Source of the DNA: Pratylenchus scribneri | Lineage: Eukaryota > Nematoda > Chromadorea > Rhabditida > Pratylenchidae | Reading direction: 5' to 3' | DNA: 64,000 nt | Assembly (NCBI GenBank): GCA_030063045.1 | Contig: JAQSEB010000021.1 | Span: 620,001 to 684,000, forward strand | Part shown: one piece after another, positions 29,364 to 42,085 of the stretch | How the letters are laid out: each line of letters begins with the position of its first letter | Position numbering within the stretch: position 1 is the stretch's first letter | Position numbers and translations under genes: made by a program | The notes under the pieces: model-generated | Told to the model about the DNA's origin: nothing | What the model saw: the letters and a program-made list of their open reading frames with translations, nothing else | The model's database searches: none

Positions 29364-31874
29364 TCATTGAAGTGCCTGTCCAAATTCTTTGAATTGGAAT
29401 TTATCCATATCAAAATTAATGCGGATTGAATCGTCGGCATAATATAAATTGATAGCAGGGAAAAATGGGAGATCGACAAATTTTGGCGGCAATTCAACCT
29501 TACCTGTGAATTTAAATTATTAATTTATTTGTTTTCTTCTTAATATTTAATTAAACAAATTTAAATTATTAAATTATATTTTTCTTCTAATATTTGATTA
29601 AACAATTTTAAAATTATAAAATTTTCGAAGATATTTTTTAATTATTTTTACCCAATAATTTTCCATTCCAAGTGCCAAAACATTCCATTTTTGAATTTTT
29701 CTTGTCGTGGATTATGCCAATGCCAACAAAATCCCCTTCACTGAAATATTCATTGGCATTTCCGAATTTATGCAAGCATCCATCAATCTGCATTACTCCT
29801 TTTTGCCGAATTCCAATTGAATCAGTGTTCTCATTGCCAAGCCAATTGCCAATTGCCTTCTAATGGAAAATTTTTTCCGCAAAATCCAATGACAATTCCA
29901 GCATTGCTAAAAATATAATTCTGTTTAGTTCTTTATTTTTATCAAAATTTAATTTAGTGTGAATCAGGGAGGGCTTCGATTTTCGATTTTTTTCGATTCG
30001 ATGTCGATTTTTCGTTCATTTTTAATACTGAAATATCGATTTACGATTTCCGAAAATTTTTAAACCCCAGAAATTTCTGTTTCGTAAAATTTTTGACTCC
30101 CGAAATTTCGTTTTTCCGATTTCGAAAATTTTTTTTGAGGCATCGAAGATATCCCACTGATGTGAATTATTTTTAGTGTAATTTAATTTTTAAGCAAAAA
30201 ATTTTATATAATATAATTTCAAATGTAAATTCAAAATTAATTACCAATTTGTCTTGCTGATGAGAATTTCTATTTCAAAGTAGAATGCAAATGTCGATTT
30301 ATTTTTTCTAAATAAATTGAATCCTGGAATCGGCATATTGGCAAGAACAATGTTTGTACCTTTTTAAAAATAATATTTTGTTTTTTATTCCAATTTCAAT
30401 TATTTAATTTTACCATTTGGGCCATCATGCTTGGCAATTAAATCTTTCCTGGAAATTGTTAATTTTGGTCCAACTTTCAAATTCGATTTATATTCATTGC
30501 AATTATATCTTGCCCATTGAATTCCATCAATTATTTTGGTCAAAAATGGCAACTGAAAAATTTGGTGAGAATATTTATTATTTTTCTTCAAATCACCAAT
30601 AAAAAAATTATTAAATTGATGATGATTGTGGAATTATATAAAAATGCACGAAAAAAAAATTAAAATTTTTTTCTATTCAAAAATACCTAAATTAATAATT
30701 TTTAATCGAATTTTGGATGAATTATTTGAATTAAAAATATTTAATAAATTTATAAATATTTTCACATTAAATTGAATTCATTTAAAATTGCAAATTAAAA
30801 TGGCCAAACCTCAAACTTACATTATCGAATTGCTTTTCTAAATCACTTGTCTTTCCTCTCAATTTTGCATTCTCTCCTTTCAGTGCAGCAATTTGATCAT
30901 TCAATTCGGCATTTTTTCCACCAAATTGCGTAATTAATTCGGCCATTTCCATCAATTTGCGACCATTTTCTTCCTTTAATTCCTCAAATGGACTAATTTC
31001 ATCATTCTTTGCTGTTTTTAATCGATCAATTTCCTTCTTCATTCCTTCAATTTCATCGTCTTTTTCGGTATTTTCTTTCTTCAATCCATTTATTTCTGAC
31101 TCCAATTCTTCAATTTTATTGTCCTTCTCAACAATTTTCCTCTCAAATTCAGCATTCTTTCCAGCAATTTGGGCCTTTAATTCCACCATTTCATTCTTCA
31201 TTTCCCTCAATAGTCCATTTCCCATGAATTCTTCTTTCAATTTTCCATATTCTTCCTTTAATTCTTCAATTCCTTTCTTCATTATTTCTATTTCAAGTAA
31301 TTTTTCTTCATTTTTTTCTTCCAAATTTCCATTTTTTTCCTTCAATTCTTTATTTTTTGCCTTCAATCCATTTAATTCAGTCTTCATTTTTGCCATTCCA
31401 TCTTTCATTCCATCCATTTTGTTCTTTATAATTCGCCAATTTCCTTGCCCATTTTCCAACCAATTTGCATCATTCCCAATTGTTCTCCAACATTTATGCC
31501 ATTCGCATTTTTCATAGCCATATTCTTCTATATTTAAAATAATTAAATTTTTACCAGCAAAAATTATATTGGATCTCCAGATAAAAAAAATTCTTAAAAT
31601 TTTGATTTTATTTTCCATATTTGATTTGAAATGCCCGATAAATTAAATACAATATTTTAGGGCTTATAACTAATTTGGGAGTAACATGGGGGTGACTTTA
31701 GAAAGAGAAAAAATTTGGCGACAGTTAATCGACGAGAAACCAAAAGTTTACCTCCAACATTCGAATTTTTTTGACCATTTCCTTTGGGTCCATTCCAATA
31801 CCAGACGAGACATCCGAAAAATCCGATTCATTCAGCTCATCCTCCACAATAAATCCACTGTTATTTGGATTCAT
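29364..31874 (-). pseudogene. S3: SPRY gene broken by two frameshifts
   Basis: The usual six exons are present: 31874-31752, about 31520-30830, 30552-30414, 30359-30245, 29906-29652 and 29503-29364 (TGA). Exon 2 starts in the family frame (MAMKNANGINVGEQLGMM...) but gains about two bases near 31426-31432, where paralogues read GAATTGAAGAAC. Exon 5 carries a 7-bp duplication (caattgg) near 29847-29860, which shifts the frame at the GNW motif and soon gives a stop. Splice sites are otherwise preserved, so inactivation looks recent. The first residues are MNPNN instead of MDPNN. Confidence 0.75.
29990..30150. repeat. Repeat-like insert in S3 intron 4
   Basis: Runs of tttcgattcgatgtcgatttttcg and ccgaaatttc-type words differ from the surrounding intron. 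Ends near aggg / tcgaag are unclear, so it is only a probable degenerate element. Confidence 0.3.
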
Positions 31875-32149
31875 TTTTTGTAAAAATATGATGAATAATG
31901 GTTATCTTTATCTCTGAATTAGGAATGAATTGATGGAAAAATATGTGTTTTCAGTGAAAATATCATTTTAAACACTTCAATCGAACCATATAAATTTATG
32001 TTTCGAAACTAATTTTAAGGGTTTTCTAATTCTGAAATTATCATTTTTTTGGTTTCTCTTTAAATAGCAGAAAATCGGTTTGGATAAAATTCTTAAAAGC
32101 CTTCTTCGGCGAAACGCATTAGCATCGAAAAAATGCATCAAATGAGACA

Positions 32150-32425
32150 ATGGTTGTTTTCTTCATTGAATTGGATAGAAAGAAGTTACCAACGCCCAAA
32201 TTTACATTTATAGATGGAATTATGGCTTGGGGGGAAATTGCCTCGAGCGAAAATTGAATATTCTGCTAGAGCTAGGTGCGCGAATGGTTTGTGAACAAAT
32301 AAAATGTCGCCTTCTGTTCCCCGCTGGCTGTGAATTTAGTGTTGAGTGCTGACCAAGCCAAGCCAAGGCCCGGATATTTTTGCATTTTGCTTCGAGCAAT
32401 TTTTTTGTAAAAGAAACAGACACAA
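32150..32425 (-). promoter_or_regulatory. Conserved 5' flank of S3
   Basis: Landmarks gggaaattgcctcgagc, attgaatattctgctagagct and gtgaacaaataaaatg are present, but the left half is more diverged than in other units. Confidence 0.4.
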
Positions 32426-32965
32426 ACCTACTCGAAAGAAGATTAAAATTAATGGTTTAAACTAGGACGGAGGTACCTCCAAAACTTTTTTGAATCACAT
32501 GATTAAATAATATGCTTAAATTTAAAAAAAATTACTAGAATTTTTTAATTAAATTAATTACTTAGAATTACTTAATTAATAATAATAGAACGAAATTTCC
32601 TCTCACCCGATAATTCTATTTAAACGACATTGAATATTAAATTTTGAATTTGGATGAAAATTTGAGAAGGGCAAAAACAAAATTGGATATTTTAAATTTA
32701 ACAGAAAAATTAGCAAATTCGAATTTTTATTTATTTTGTCAGAATAAAATGCAGAAAATATGTTGAAGAATATTTTAAAGGAAATTCATAAAAAAAAATT
32801 AAAAATTATTTAAATGAATTGAAGGTGAAATATTGATTGAATATTTAAATGAAATATCGAAATTAATTAAATTGTAATAAAGATGGAAATTAAAATGAAA
32901 GAATTCAAATTTAAAAAGCATCAAATCTATTTGATTCATTGTTTTTCTTTTCTCTTCATTTTCCA

Positions 32966-35056
32966 TTATTGAAGGACAAGTCCGAATTCCTTGAATTTGC
33001 AATTTTCTTTGTCAAAATTGGCACGGATTGAATCGCCTGGATAGTATAAACTGAGAGCAGGGAAAAGTGGTAGGTCGACAAATTTTGATGGTAATTCTGC
33101 CTTCCCTGAATTAAAATAATTTAATGTGATAAATGTGATATTCTTAATTTTAGAGTTAATTATTTTTACCCAACAAATGGCCATTCCATGTTGCAAAAGA
33201 TTCCATTTTGGAATTTGGCTTGTGGATTATGCCAATGCCAACAAATTCCTCTTCTTTGAAATATTCTTCGGCATTTCCCAATTTGGTCTCAGTATTATCA
33301 ATCCATATTCCTCTTTTGTTATAAATTCCAATTGAATTGTTCCCATATCCAAGCCAACTGCCTTCCAATGAAAATTGTTGAGTACAAAATCCGATGGGAA
33401 TATAATAATCGCTGAATAATGCATAAATTTTTGGTTAATTATTTATGATGCCTTTTAAAAATTAAAAATTATTTTTATTTTTATTCTGTCCAAATTTTAT
33501 TTTCTAAGCAATAAATATACGTTTGTTGAAGAATTTGCACTTCATAATAAAAGGCAATTGTCGACTTATTGATGGCACTTGAATTGAATGATGGAATCGG
33601 CAAATTGGCAAGAACAGTGTTTAGTCCTTTAAAAATAATTAAATTAAAAAATTTTCCATTTTTTAATTATTACCATTTGGGCCAGAATGTTTTGCGACGA
33701 GTCCTCCTTCTGAAATGGTTAATTTCGCTCCGCAATGCAATGAATCCAATTTGTATTCACTGGAATTGTATTTGACCCATTCAACTCTGCCAATTTGTTC
33801 CGTAAGTTTGACCATCTGAAATTGAACAATAGTTTACATCATTTTCCTCAAAATTTGGAAAATAAAAGTACATTTAATAAATTTTTGGGAAAATTTACGA
33901 TTAAACCTATTAGAAAATTTAAATAATTAAAAAGGAGATATATCCAATACCCAAAAAAGTCCAAACCACCAAAACGCCCAAAATGTCCAAAACATTGAAA
34001 AAGACATCTCATTGCTGTTTTCTGTCTTCAATTTGTTATTTGCTTCGATCAATTTCTCAACTTTTACATTCAATTCTTTATTTTCTGCCTTCATTTTTGT
34101 AATTTGACCATCCAAATCGACATTTTTGGTACCAATTTCATTCTTAAATCCATTGAATGCTGCCTTCAATTCTTCATTATTCTCAACAATTTTTCCCTCT
34201 AATTCGGCATTCTTCCCTCCAATTTGTGCAATTAATTCGGCCATTTCACTTAATTTGCGTTCATTTTCTTCCTTCAAATCTTCAAATGCGCGATTCTCAT
34301 TCTGCTTTGACTCTTTTATTCCTTCAATTGACTTCTTTCCTTCCATTTCTTGGCACATTTCAGCAATTTCTGCCTTCAATCCATCGAATGCTGCCTTCAA
34401 TTCTTCATTATTCTCAACATTTTTTCCCTCCAATCCGCTATTCTTTCCCTCAATTTGTGCCTTTAATTTGGCCATTTCCTTTTGCATTTCCTCTTTTAAT
34501 TTGGCCATCTCTTCCTTCAACTTCCCATTTTCTTCCTTTAATTCGTCATTTTTGCCATTCTCTTCTTGTTTTGCTGTTTTCAATCCTTCAAATGCCTTCT
34601 TCATTTCTTCCACATCATGAACTTTTTCTGCATTTTCTTGCTTAAATTCCTCCAATGCCTTCATCAGTTTGGCAATTCCATCGGCGTTTTCTTTCTTTAT
34701 TCCTTCAAATTCATAGCCTTTCTCTGCCTTCAATTCTTTATTTTCTCCTTTTATTCCTTTCAATTCATCCGAAATTTAATCCATTTTATTCTTCAATTCG
34801 CCAATTTCCTTGCCAATCTGCAAACTCATTTGCATCATTCCTGATTGATCCATATTCTTTGAGCAATTTAAATTTTTCTTTGCCATATTCTTTATTTAAA
34901 ATAATTGTTAAATTTTGTTATCAAAAAATTTACCTCCAATTTTCGAATTTTTTCGACCATTTCTTTTGGGTCCATTCCAAAAGCAGATGAAATGCCCGAA
35001 AAATCGGATTCATTCAGCTCATCCTCAACAATAAATCCACTGTTATTTGGATCCAT
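32966..35056 (-). pseudogene. S4: SPRY gene with nonsense codon and missing exon-2 donor
   Basis: Exons match paralogues: 35056-34934, exon 2 from about 34890, 33815-33674, 33626-33521, 33411-33170 and 33105-32966. In exon 2 a TAA (34778-34776) follows KNKMD. At the end of exon 2, where paralogues have GAG|gtaaaa, this copy reads GAGATGTC, so no donor is recognisable. The frame instead runs into an aromatic tail, SMFWTFWAFWWFGLFWVLD, before a stop at 33927. The SPRY exons themselves are undamaged (SIGIYNKRGIWI, SKMESFATWNGHLLG). The remaining long frame (34763-33927) could still make a coiled-coil protein lacking SPRY. Confidence 0.7.
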
Positions 35057-35224
35057 TTTTGAAGATTAATGTTTTTTGAGAAATTTAATGAAAAACTAGG
35101 AATTTTTGATAACTGAAATTTTTGAATTGATGGAAATATGCAAATTGAAAAGAGTCAAATTTCTATTAGTCTTTGTTAATCAACTATCAAGGCAAATAAC
35201 AAAAAAAAAAAAAAGATTGGGAAA

Positions 35225-35485
35225 TGAAAATGAGATTTGAGTTGATTTCTCCCTTCTTTTATATAGGTCATCCATCTTTATCGGCATTCGGCAACAATGT
35301 TGGATTTGATGGATAGTCTACCAATACCATTGCCCATATTGACATTATTATGGGGGGGGGGGGGGGGGGGGGAGGGGGGGGGCATGGATGGAATTGGGGG
35401 CTTGGGAAATTTGCCTTAAGCTAAAATTTGAATATTTTTCTAGAGCTAGAAAGTGAATAAAGAACTTTGCGCTTTTTTGAATAAA
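35225..35485 (-). promoter_or_regulatory. Conserved 5' flank of S4, with poly-G tract
   Basis: Landmarks tttatataggtcatcc, caatgttggatt, gggaaatttgcc and ctaaaatttgaatattt are present. A guanine homopolymer block interrupts the flank at 35353-35391, where other units read gagtcatggatgg-type sequence. Confidence 0.5.
35353..35391 (+). repeat. Poly-G tract
   Basis: More than 20 consecutive G, one A, then nine G, ending before catggatgg. It could form a G-quadruplex on the + strand, or its length could be a sequencing or assembly artefact. Confidence 0.8.
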
Positions 35486-35489
35486 GATG

Positions 35490-36720
35490 AATTATACCTA
35501 AGATTCATATCTATTTAGATAAAAGGAAACGGATTTTCCACTTTGACTCAAAACCGGACAAAATAGGAAAGAGTTTCAAAAGTCGTTTCAGAATAATTTG
35601 ATTGAAAATGTCACCTCCGATAAATGTATCTCTAATAGCCAAAATTTGAAATCTAAGAATTTTTCTTTAATAATATTTTGTAGATTAGGGTCTTGGCTAA
35701 AACCTAAAAATATTTTGAATTTCAAAAAAAATCTCTCCTTCGAGAACGGAGTACAGTTTCCCGTGAGGAGGTGCGGCCCTTAAGCGAAAATTTCCTCGAG
35801 CATTTTTGCCTCTGGCATTAAGTCAAAAGCGGATAGAAAGGATCTTAATATTTTATGTTATTCCCTAAATTCTTGCGCACATTTTGGCTATATATCCATC
35901 TATAAAACTTTATCCTTAATAATGCTACGATAAAAAATAAGTGGAAACGGACTTTTAGCGCACCCTGTATTATAGTATTCTCTCTTGCCAGCCACAGAGG
36001 TGTATTCTCAATTCCCTTTTGATTTTATTGTTTTATTTTTAAAAATCCCCACATGACGGACTCATTAATTTATGTTTTTTTTTTTTAAATTTGATGAGAG
36101 AATTACCTCGAGGCTGAGCTAAAAGTGCCTCTCTGCTTTTTCCTTTTTATAGCATAGAAATCGTCAATTGTCACAATTAATTTTCAAAAATACTCAACTA
36201 TGTAGATAAAATAAAATTATTTTAAATCTTTATATTTGGTATTTTGATTGCCTGAATTACTCCAACAGATAATTTTTTCAAATTTTGGATATTTTTATTT
36301 TGGATGGATTTTTAATTTGTCGAAAAGTGAAATTACTTTATTAATTTTTAATCAATTATAAAAACACTTTCAAATGCTGAAGTTAAAATAATTCGATGAA
36401 TATTAATTTTTGAATTTGGTTGAGAATTGTTAAGAGCAAAAATTTGGACATTAAAATTAAATCAAAAAATTAACAAATTTGAGAGAATTTTCTGGTCAGA
36501 GAAAACAAATATTGCATTATTTTCTGTTTGTAGAATATTTTCATTCATCAAAAGGACGGACCCTGCTTATTGCTATTGAATTGAAAATTTGATTTAATAT
36601 TTAAACGGAGTATTGAAATTAAGCAAATTGATAATGAAAACGAAGATAAAGATCAAATTGAATAAATTCAAATTTAAAAGCATCAAATTGTATTTGATTC
36701 CTTTCTCTTCTGCTGCTTAT
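35490..36720. other. Spacer between S4 and S5 with degenerate repeats
   Basis: Around 35940-35970 the words acggacttttagcgcaccct and gtatta appear; a similar caccctgtatta lies at 60840-60853, suggesting shared ends of an old transposon. Near 36090-36130 there is a gagaattacctcgagg patch of array-flank type. No gene is seen. Confidence 0.35.
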
Positions 36721-36726
36721 TTCCCA

Positions 36727-38877
36727 TTATTGAAGGAGTTGTCCGAAATCCTTGAATTGGCAATTTTCCTTGTCAAAATTTACGCGAACCGATTCGCCAG
36801 TATAGTATAAATTGGCAGCAGGGTAAAGTTGAAAACTTGCAAATTTTGGCGGCATTTCAATCTTACCTAAATTTTATTTTATTATTTGCGAAAATAATTT
36901 CAGTTTTTACCCAGTAACTGGCCATTCCAAGTGGCAAAGCAATCAATTATGAAATTTGGCTTCTGGATTAGGCCAATGCCAATCACATCACCATTTTTGA
37001 AACTTACAACATTAGTTTCGAAGTTTTTGGAGTATCCATCAATCCAAATTCCTCCTTTATTACAAATTCCAATTGAATTTTTCTCATTTCCAAGCCATTT
37101 GCCTTCCAGTGGAAATTCTTGGCCACAAAATCCAATGACGATACCACTAAAAATATGAGAATTTGTTTATTGCCCAATTACAATTTTAATGAAGATAATT
37201 TTCAAGACATTATTTTTTAAGCGGAAAAATTTTTCCTTGCATCCAATTCGGATATTTTTGCATCTAATTTGACTATTTTTGTTTTTCATTGGAAAACTTT
37301 TTTAAGGTTAAGGCCAGGGTTAGGATTATGGTAGAGCCTGCATGGGTACTAGGGATAGGGTCAGGGTAGGGTTAGGGTTGAGGGATTGGCCATAATTTTG
37401 TTGAGTTATGGCCATTTTTATGGAAATAAGTTTTTTCGCCATAATTCAGTTGCCAATTGGCCAATTTAAGTGATCTAAAGTGTAGATTATAGCTTATTCC
37501 ATGTTATTGAACCCTAAATGGAACCCTAACACTAAAAAAGTTTTCCATATAAATTCTGTTTTCCAACAAATTGGATGCAAAAAACGAATCAAATTAGATG
37601 CAAGAAAAAATCGCACGTTTTTAAGCAACAAATATTGTATTTATAATTTCAAAAAAAAATTAATTTTACCCATTTGGTTTGAAAATTTCTGTTTCAAAAT
37701 AGAAGGCAAATGTCGGCTTATTGTTGATATTTCTCAAATTGTTGAATGTTGGAATAGGTAAATTAGTCCGAATGGAATTCCATACTAAAAAAAAAAATAA
37801 AATTAATTTTAACGGTTTAATTTTTACTATAATTTGGCACAGAATGCTTTGCGAAAAGTCCACCCTCGGAAATGGTCAATTTCGTCCCGCATTTCACTTC
37901 ATTGAATTTGAATGCCTTCCAATCATATTTGACCCATTCAATTCCGCCAATTTGTTCCGTCAATTTGGTCATCTAGAATTTCGCAAAAAAAAAAATTCAA
38001 TTATTGCTTTTTTCATCAAAATAATGCAAAATTTTCAAAATATGAGGAAAAATTGAAGGGAAAGCTTTTCATTTTTAAATATCAAAAAATTTATCCCTAA
38101 AATTTTACCTCTTCAATTTTTTCCTGCAATTCTCGCATCATTTCTTTCAATTTTTCTTCTTCTTCCTTCAATCCAGCAATTTGATCATCCAATTCGGCAT
38201 TTTTGTCACCAATTTCATTCCTAATTTCTTTGAATGCTGCCTTCAATTTGTCATTATTCTCAACAATTTTCCTCTCCAATTCGGCATTTTTTTCACCATT
38301 TTTTTCTATTAATTCGGCCATTTTCCACATTTTGCGTTTATTTTCTTCCTTCAATTCTTCAAATGCATGAGTTTCTTCAGCTTTTGCTCTTTGTAATTTC
38401 AATCCTTCAATTTCCTTCTTCATTTCCTCCATTTTTTCCCTTTTTTCTGCGTTTTCTTCCTTCAATTTGCCATTTTCTTCAACTAATTTCCCAACTTCTT
38501 CCTTTAATCCATCATTTGCCTTCTTTAATTCTTCAAATTCCTTCATCATTTTGCACATTCCATCTTTCATTTCGCCATTTTCTTTACCAATCACCATTAT
38601 AGCATTATTCAATTTGCCATATTTCTCTCCCATTTGCCAAACAATTTGCATCATCCCGGATTGATCTACATTGCTGGTTCCCATTGCATTTTTCTTGACC
38701 AAATCCTACACATGAATTATAAAATAATTATTAAATTTTGTTTTCAAAATTTACCTCCAATTTTTGAATTTTTTCAGCCATTTGTTTCATATCCATTGCT
38801 CCGATGGACGAAACCGCCGTAAAATCGGATTCATTTAGTTCATCTTCCACGATAAATCCACTGTTATTTGGATCCAT
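36727..38877 (-). CDS. S5: coiled-coil + SPRY domain protein, intact
   Basis: Exons in coding order: 38877-38755, 38705-38109, 37972-37828, 37784-37670, 37146-36911 and 36866-36727; 451 residues. The cap is MDPNNSGFIVEDELNESDF and exon 2 gives a 199-residue coiled coil. SPRY landmarks are IEWVKYDWKAFKF, NSIGICNKGGIWIDGYS and FIIDCFATWNGQLLG. The first part of exon 5 is nearly identical to that of S2 at the DNA level, indicating a recent duplication or conversion. Intron 4 is enlarged by a palindromic element. Confidence 0.85.
37210..37620. repeat. Palindromic MITE, family E, in S5 intron 4
   Basis: The ends ccttgcatccaattcgg and ccaacaaattggatgca pair with mismatches, as do catctaatttga / tcaaattagatg. 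The centre has gttagggttga and gttgagttatggcca, as in the DEF8 copy. Confidence 0.6.
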
Positions 38878-39159
38878 TTTTGAAGAATATTTTTGAGAAA
38901 TTTCGAGAATAAATTTATGAAAATTGGATATCTGAATTATTGTGAATGTTAGTAAAAATGCAAATTTAAAAATAAAATAAACGAATGACAAAATTAAGAA
39001 AAAAATTTGTGTCAATTTGGAAATTTGCAATATGGTTTTTTTGATTATTTTTATTTATTAAGGCAGCAAATAATAATTAAAAATATTTTGGAAATAAAAA
39101 TGAGGTTAACTAACAGTAACAGCTAATTTAAAAATAATAAGTTGGGAAATAAAAATGAG

Positions 39160-39500
39160 ATTTGTGTTTATTTCTCCTTTCTTTTATATAGGCAATGTGC
39201 ATACCATACATCTTTATCGCGGAGACAGTGTTGAATTACATGGATATGTATAGAATATTGTAGATAGTCTACCAATGCCCTCGACATTAATGGAGTCATG
39301 AATGGAATTGTGGCTTGAGAAATTGCCTCTGGCTAAAATTTGAATATTTTATTAAAGCTTGGAAGATGAATGGACAATGGTGAACTTTGTACTTTTTTTG
39401 ATTGATGAACAAATAAAAATTACTTTATTTCCTCCCCTTTAATGCCGCTGAATGAGTGCTGATGCTGAGCAAGGTAAGGTCTGGGCATTTTGCCTCGAGC
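39160..39500 (-). promoter_or_regulatory. Conserved 5' flank of S5
   Basis: Landmarks: tttatataggcaatg, gcggagacagtgttgaatta, gagaaattgcctctggct, aaagcttgg and gatgaacaaataaaaat. The order is the same as at S1. Confidence 0.5.
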
Positions 39501-39607
39501 ATATTTTTGAAAAGACAAATAAGAATAAGAAATAATGGACCCGATAAATATTAATAATGGTTTTTTAATTGAAATAATGGGAGAATTTTTTCGAATATTT
39601 TTTGAGT

Positions 39608-39715
39608 TTCCATAAGATCTATGATTTCAAGAGTTGAGTAATATTAAAAATATTTATTTTTTTTCTCCAAAATTTTTAATAAGATCTCCTCCCATATTAA
39701 TCTTTCGATCCGATC
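39608..39715 (+). pseudogene. Relic of rhr exons 12-13 before S6
   Basis: ctatgatttcaagagttgag followed about 70 bp later by ataagatctcctcccatatt corresponds to rhr ctatgatttcacgagccgag and ataaggtcacctcccacatt. Intervening intron length is roughly kept. Confidence 0.75.
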
Positions 39716-40494
39716 TCAATAATAATTATTTAAAAATATTTTTATTTAATATTTTCCTCTGATTTTTTAGATTTAATTTAAGCATTAATAATGGAAGGTT
39801 AAAATTTTATTTTTTATTGAAAAAAAAGTAAATTAAAATTGAGTGATTGAATGAAAATAAAAGAAAAGATTCAATTGAAGAAATTCAATTTACAAAATAT
39901 CGTCAATTCAAAATTATATTTGTTTAATTCTTTCCCATTTTTGCTTTCTGCCTTCATTTCAATTTTATTGAAGGGCACGTCCAAACTCCTTGAATTGGAA
40001 TCTATTCTTGTCAAAATTGACACGAATTGAATCGGTAGAATAGCATAAATTGATAGCAGGGAACAGTTGAACATGTACAAATTTTGACGGGATTTCAAAT
40101 TTACCTGAATTTAAATTATTTATTTGAATGTTTCTTTCTAATTTTTTTATAAAGCATTTTTAACAATTAAATTTTAAAATATTTTTAATTATATTTTTAC
40201 CAAGCATTTGGGCATTGCACGTTGCAAAACATTCCATTTTACAGTTTGGTTTGTGGATTATGCCGAGACCGATCACATCTCCCTTCTTGAAATCTACAAT
40301 AACATTTGCAAATTTGTATAAGATTCCATCGACCTTCATTTCTTCTTTACACCAAATTCCAATGGAATTCTTAGTTTCTAGCCATTTGCCTTATGGGAAT
40401 TTTTTGTCGCAAAATCCAACGACAATGTAACCATTGCTAAAATAACTCATTTTTATCCAAGAATTTTATTTTAAATTGCGTTTCATTTACAATT

Positions 40495-40872
40495 CCTGAG
40501 TCCAATCAACATTTATGGGTCCTATCAATAATTATGTGTCCCCATGAAAAATTATGCGTCTCATAATATTTTAAACCTCCCAGTAATATTTTTATGCGTC
40601 CCATCAATTTATATGTGTTCAAAACCTAAACGCCACCTTAGACCTTACCCTAAACCCCATCCTGCAACTAGTCTACCAATAGTTTAGACAAGGGTAGGAT
40701 TAAGTTTAGGGTAGAGAAGCAGGTTTAGTTTAGGATAGGGTAGTGTTTAGATATATGGCAAAATTTAAATTTGAAATTTTTAATGGGACTCATAAGAATA
40801 TTTTTGGACTCATAATTTTTAATAGGACTCATAATTATTGATCGGACTCAAAAGTGTTGATTGCACGCGAGA
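40495..40872. repeat. Palindromic MITE in S6 intron 4
   Basis: The left end (gagtccaatcaaca, then gtcctatcaataattatg) pairs with the right end (ataattattgatcggactc, then gtgttgattgcac). Arms repeat several short ggactcataa / ttatgcgtcc words. Confidence 0.65.
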
Positions 40873-41184
40873 ACTTTAAAAGAACCTTTATTGCTTCTGA
40901 AAATTTTCAAATTTTATTTTTTAAGAAAAACATTTTGTATTTATTTTCAAATTGTAAAAGGAAATTATAATTACTAAATATTGGTGAGAATTTGCACTTC
41001 AAAATAAAAGGCAATTGTCGACTTATTGATGGCACTTGAATTGATGGATGGAATAGGCAAATTGGCGTAAACAGAATTCCATCCTAAAAATGATTGAAGA
41101 TTTTCTGGAATTTTTTTTTTTATTTTACCATTTGGGCCGGTATGCTTTACGACGAGTCCTCCCTCGGAAATGGTTAATTTTGGC

Positions 41185-42085
41185 CAGTGTTTTCATGATA
41201 GTGCTAATATGATATGATAATGATATGATAGTGATATGATAATGATATGATAGTGATATGATAGCACTTTGACTATCATATCAGTATCATATCATTTTGA
41301 GAAATTTTCTATCATAAAAAAGTGATACTATCATGATAGTATCATGATAGTTGAAAGCAGGCATTTTTCAAAAAAATTTTTAAAATTTTGTCCATTTTTC
41401 AAAGAATTTTTTAAAATTTTGTCCATTTTTCAAAGAATTTTTTAAAATTTTGTCCATTTTTCAAAAAATTTCCAAAAAATTTTTCCAATTTTTGACTAAA
41501 TTATTATTCCTGGATCTTTATTGGCATTTTTAGCAATCTTATTTTTTTTATGAAACCCTCTTTCTTAAATATTCATTAATGAATTTTTCATATACGATTC
41601 TGAATTAAATTTAAAAAATCCAAAATTTAAATAATTTAAAATAAAAAAAATTTTTTTTGCATTGGAAGTTGGAAGCTTCTGGAAGGATTGGAAAATTTTA
41701 TATTGACCTAATTTAATCAAATTTCTTCAAGCATTCCGGTAGAAAGATTTTTATTAGCCAATATTCTTTTAAAAAATGAAATCCAAATAAACTTATTTAT
41801 CTAATAAATGAAAATTATTTAATTTGGAAAGAAAATTTTGTTGAAATGTCGGTTTAAAAATTTTTGACGATTTTGTAATATATTTTTCTCGGTTTTTTCT
41901 AATGATAATGATAGAAAAATGATATGATAATGATAGTGCTAATATGATATGATAATGATATGATAGTGATATGATAGTGATAATTGTCACTATCATTATC
42001 ATATCATATCATTTTGAATGATACCGATTTGACTATCATATCACTATCATATCATATTGAAAATTTTGGTATCATGAAAACACTG
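41185..42085. mobile_element. hAT-like element inserted in S6 exon 3
   Basis: The inverted ends are CAGTGTTTTCATGAT and ATCATGAAAACACTG. They are flanked by identical attttggc at 41177-41184 and 42086-42093. Removing the element and one copy restores the paralogous exon exactly. Sub-terminal DNA is built of gatatgatagt-type short tandem repeats on both sides, and 41365-41460 has three near-identical units of about 35 bp (tttttcaaagaattttttaa). There is no transposase. Confidence 0.92.
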
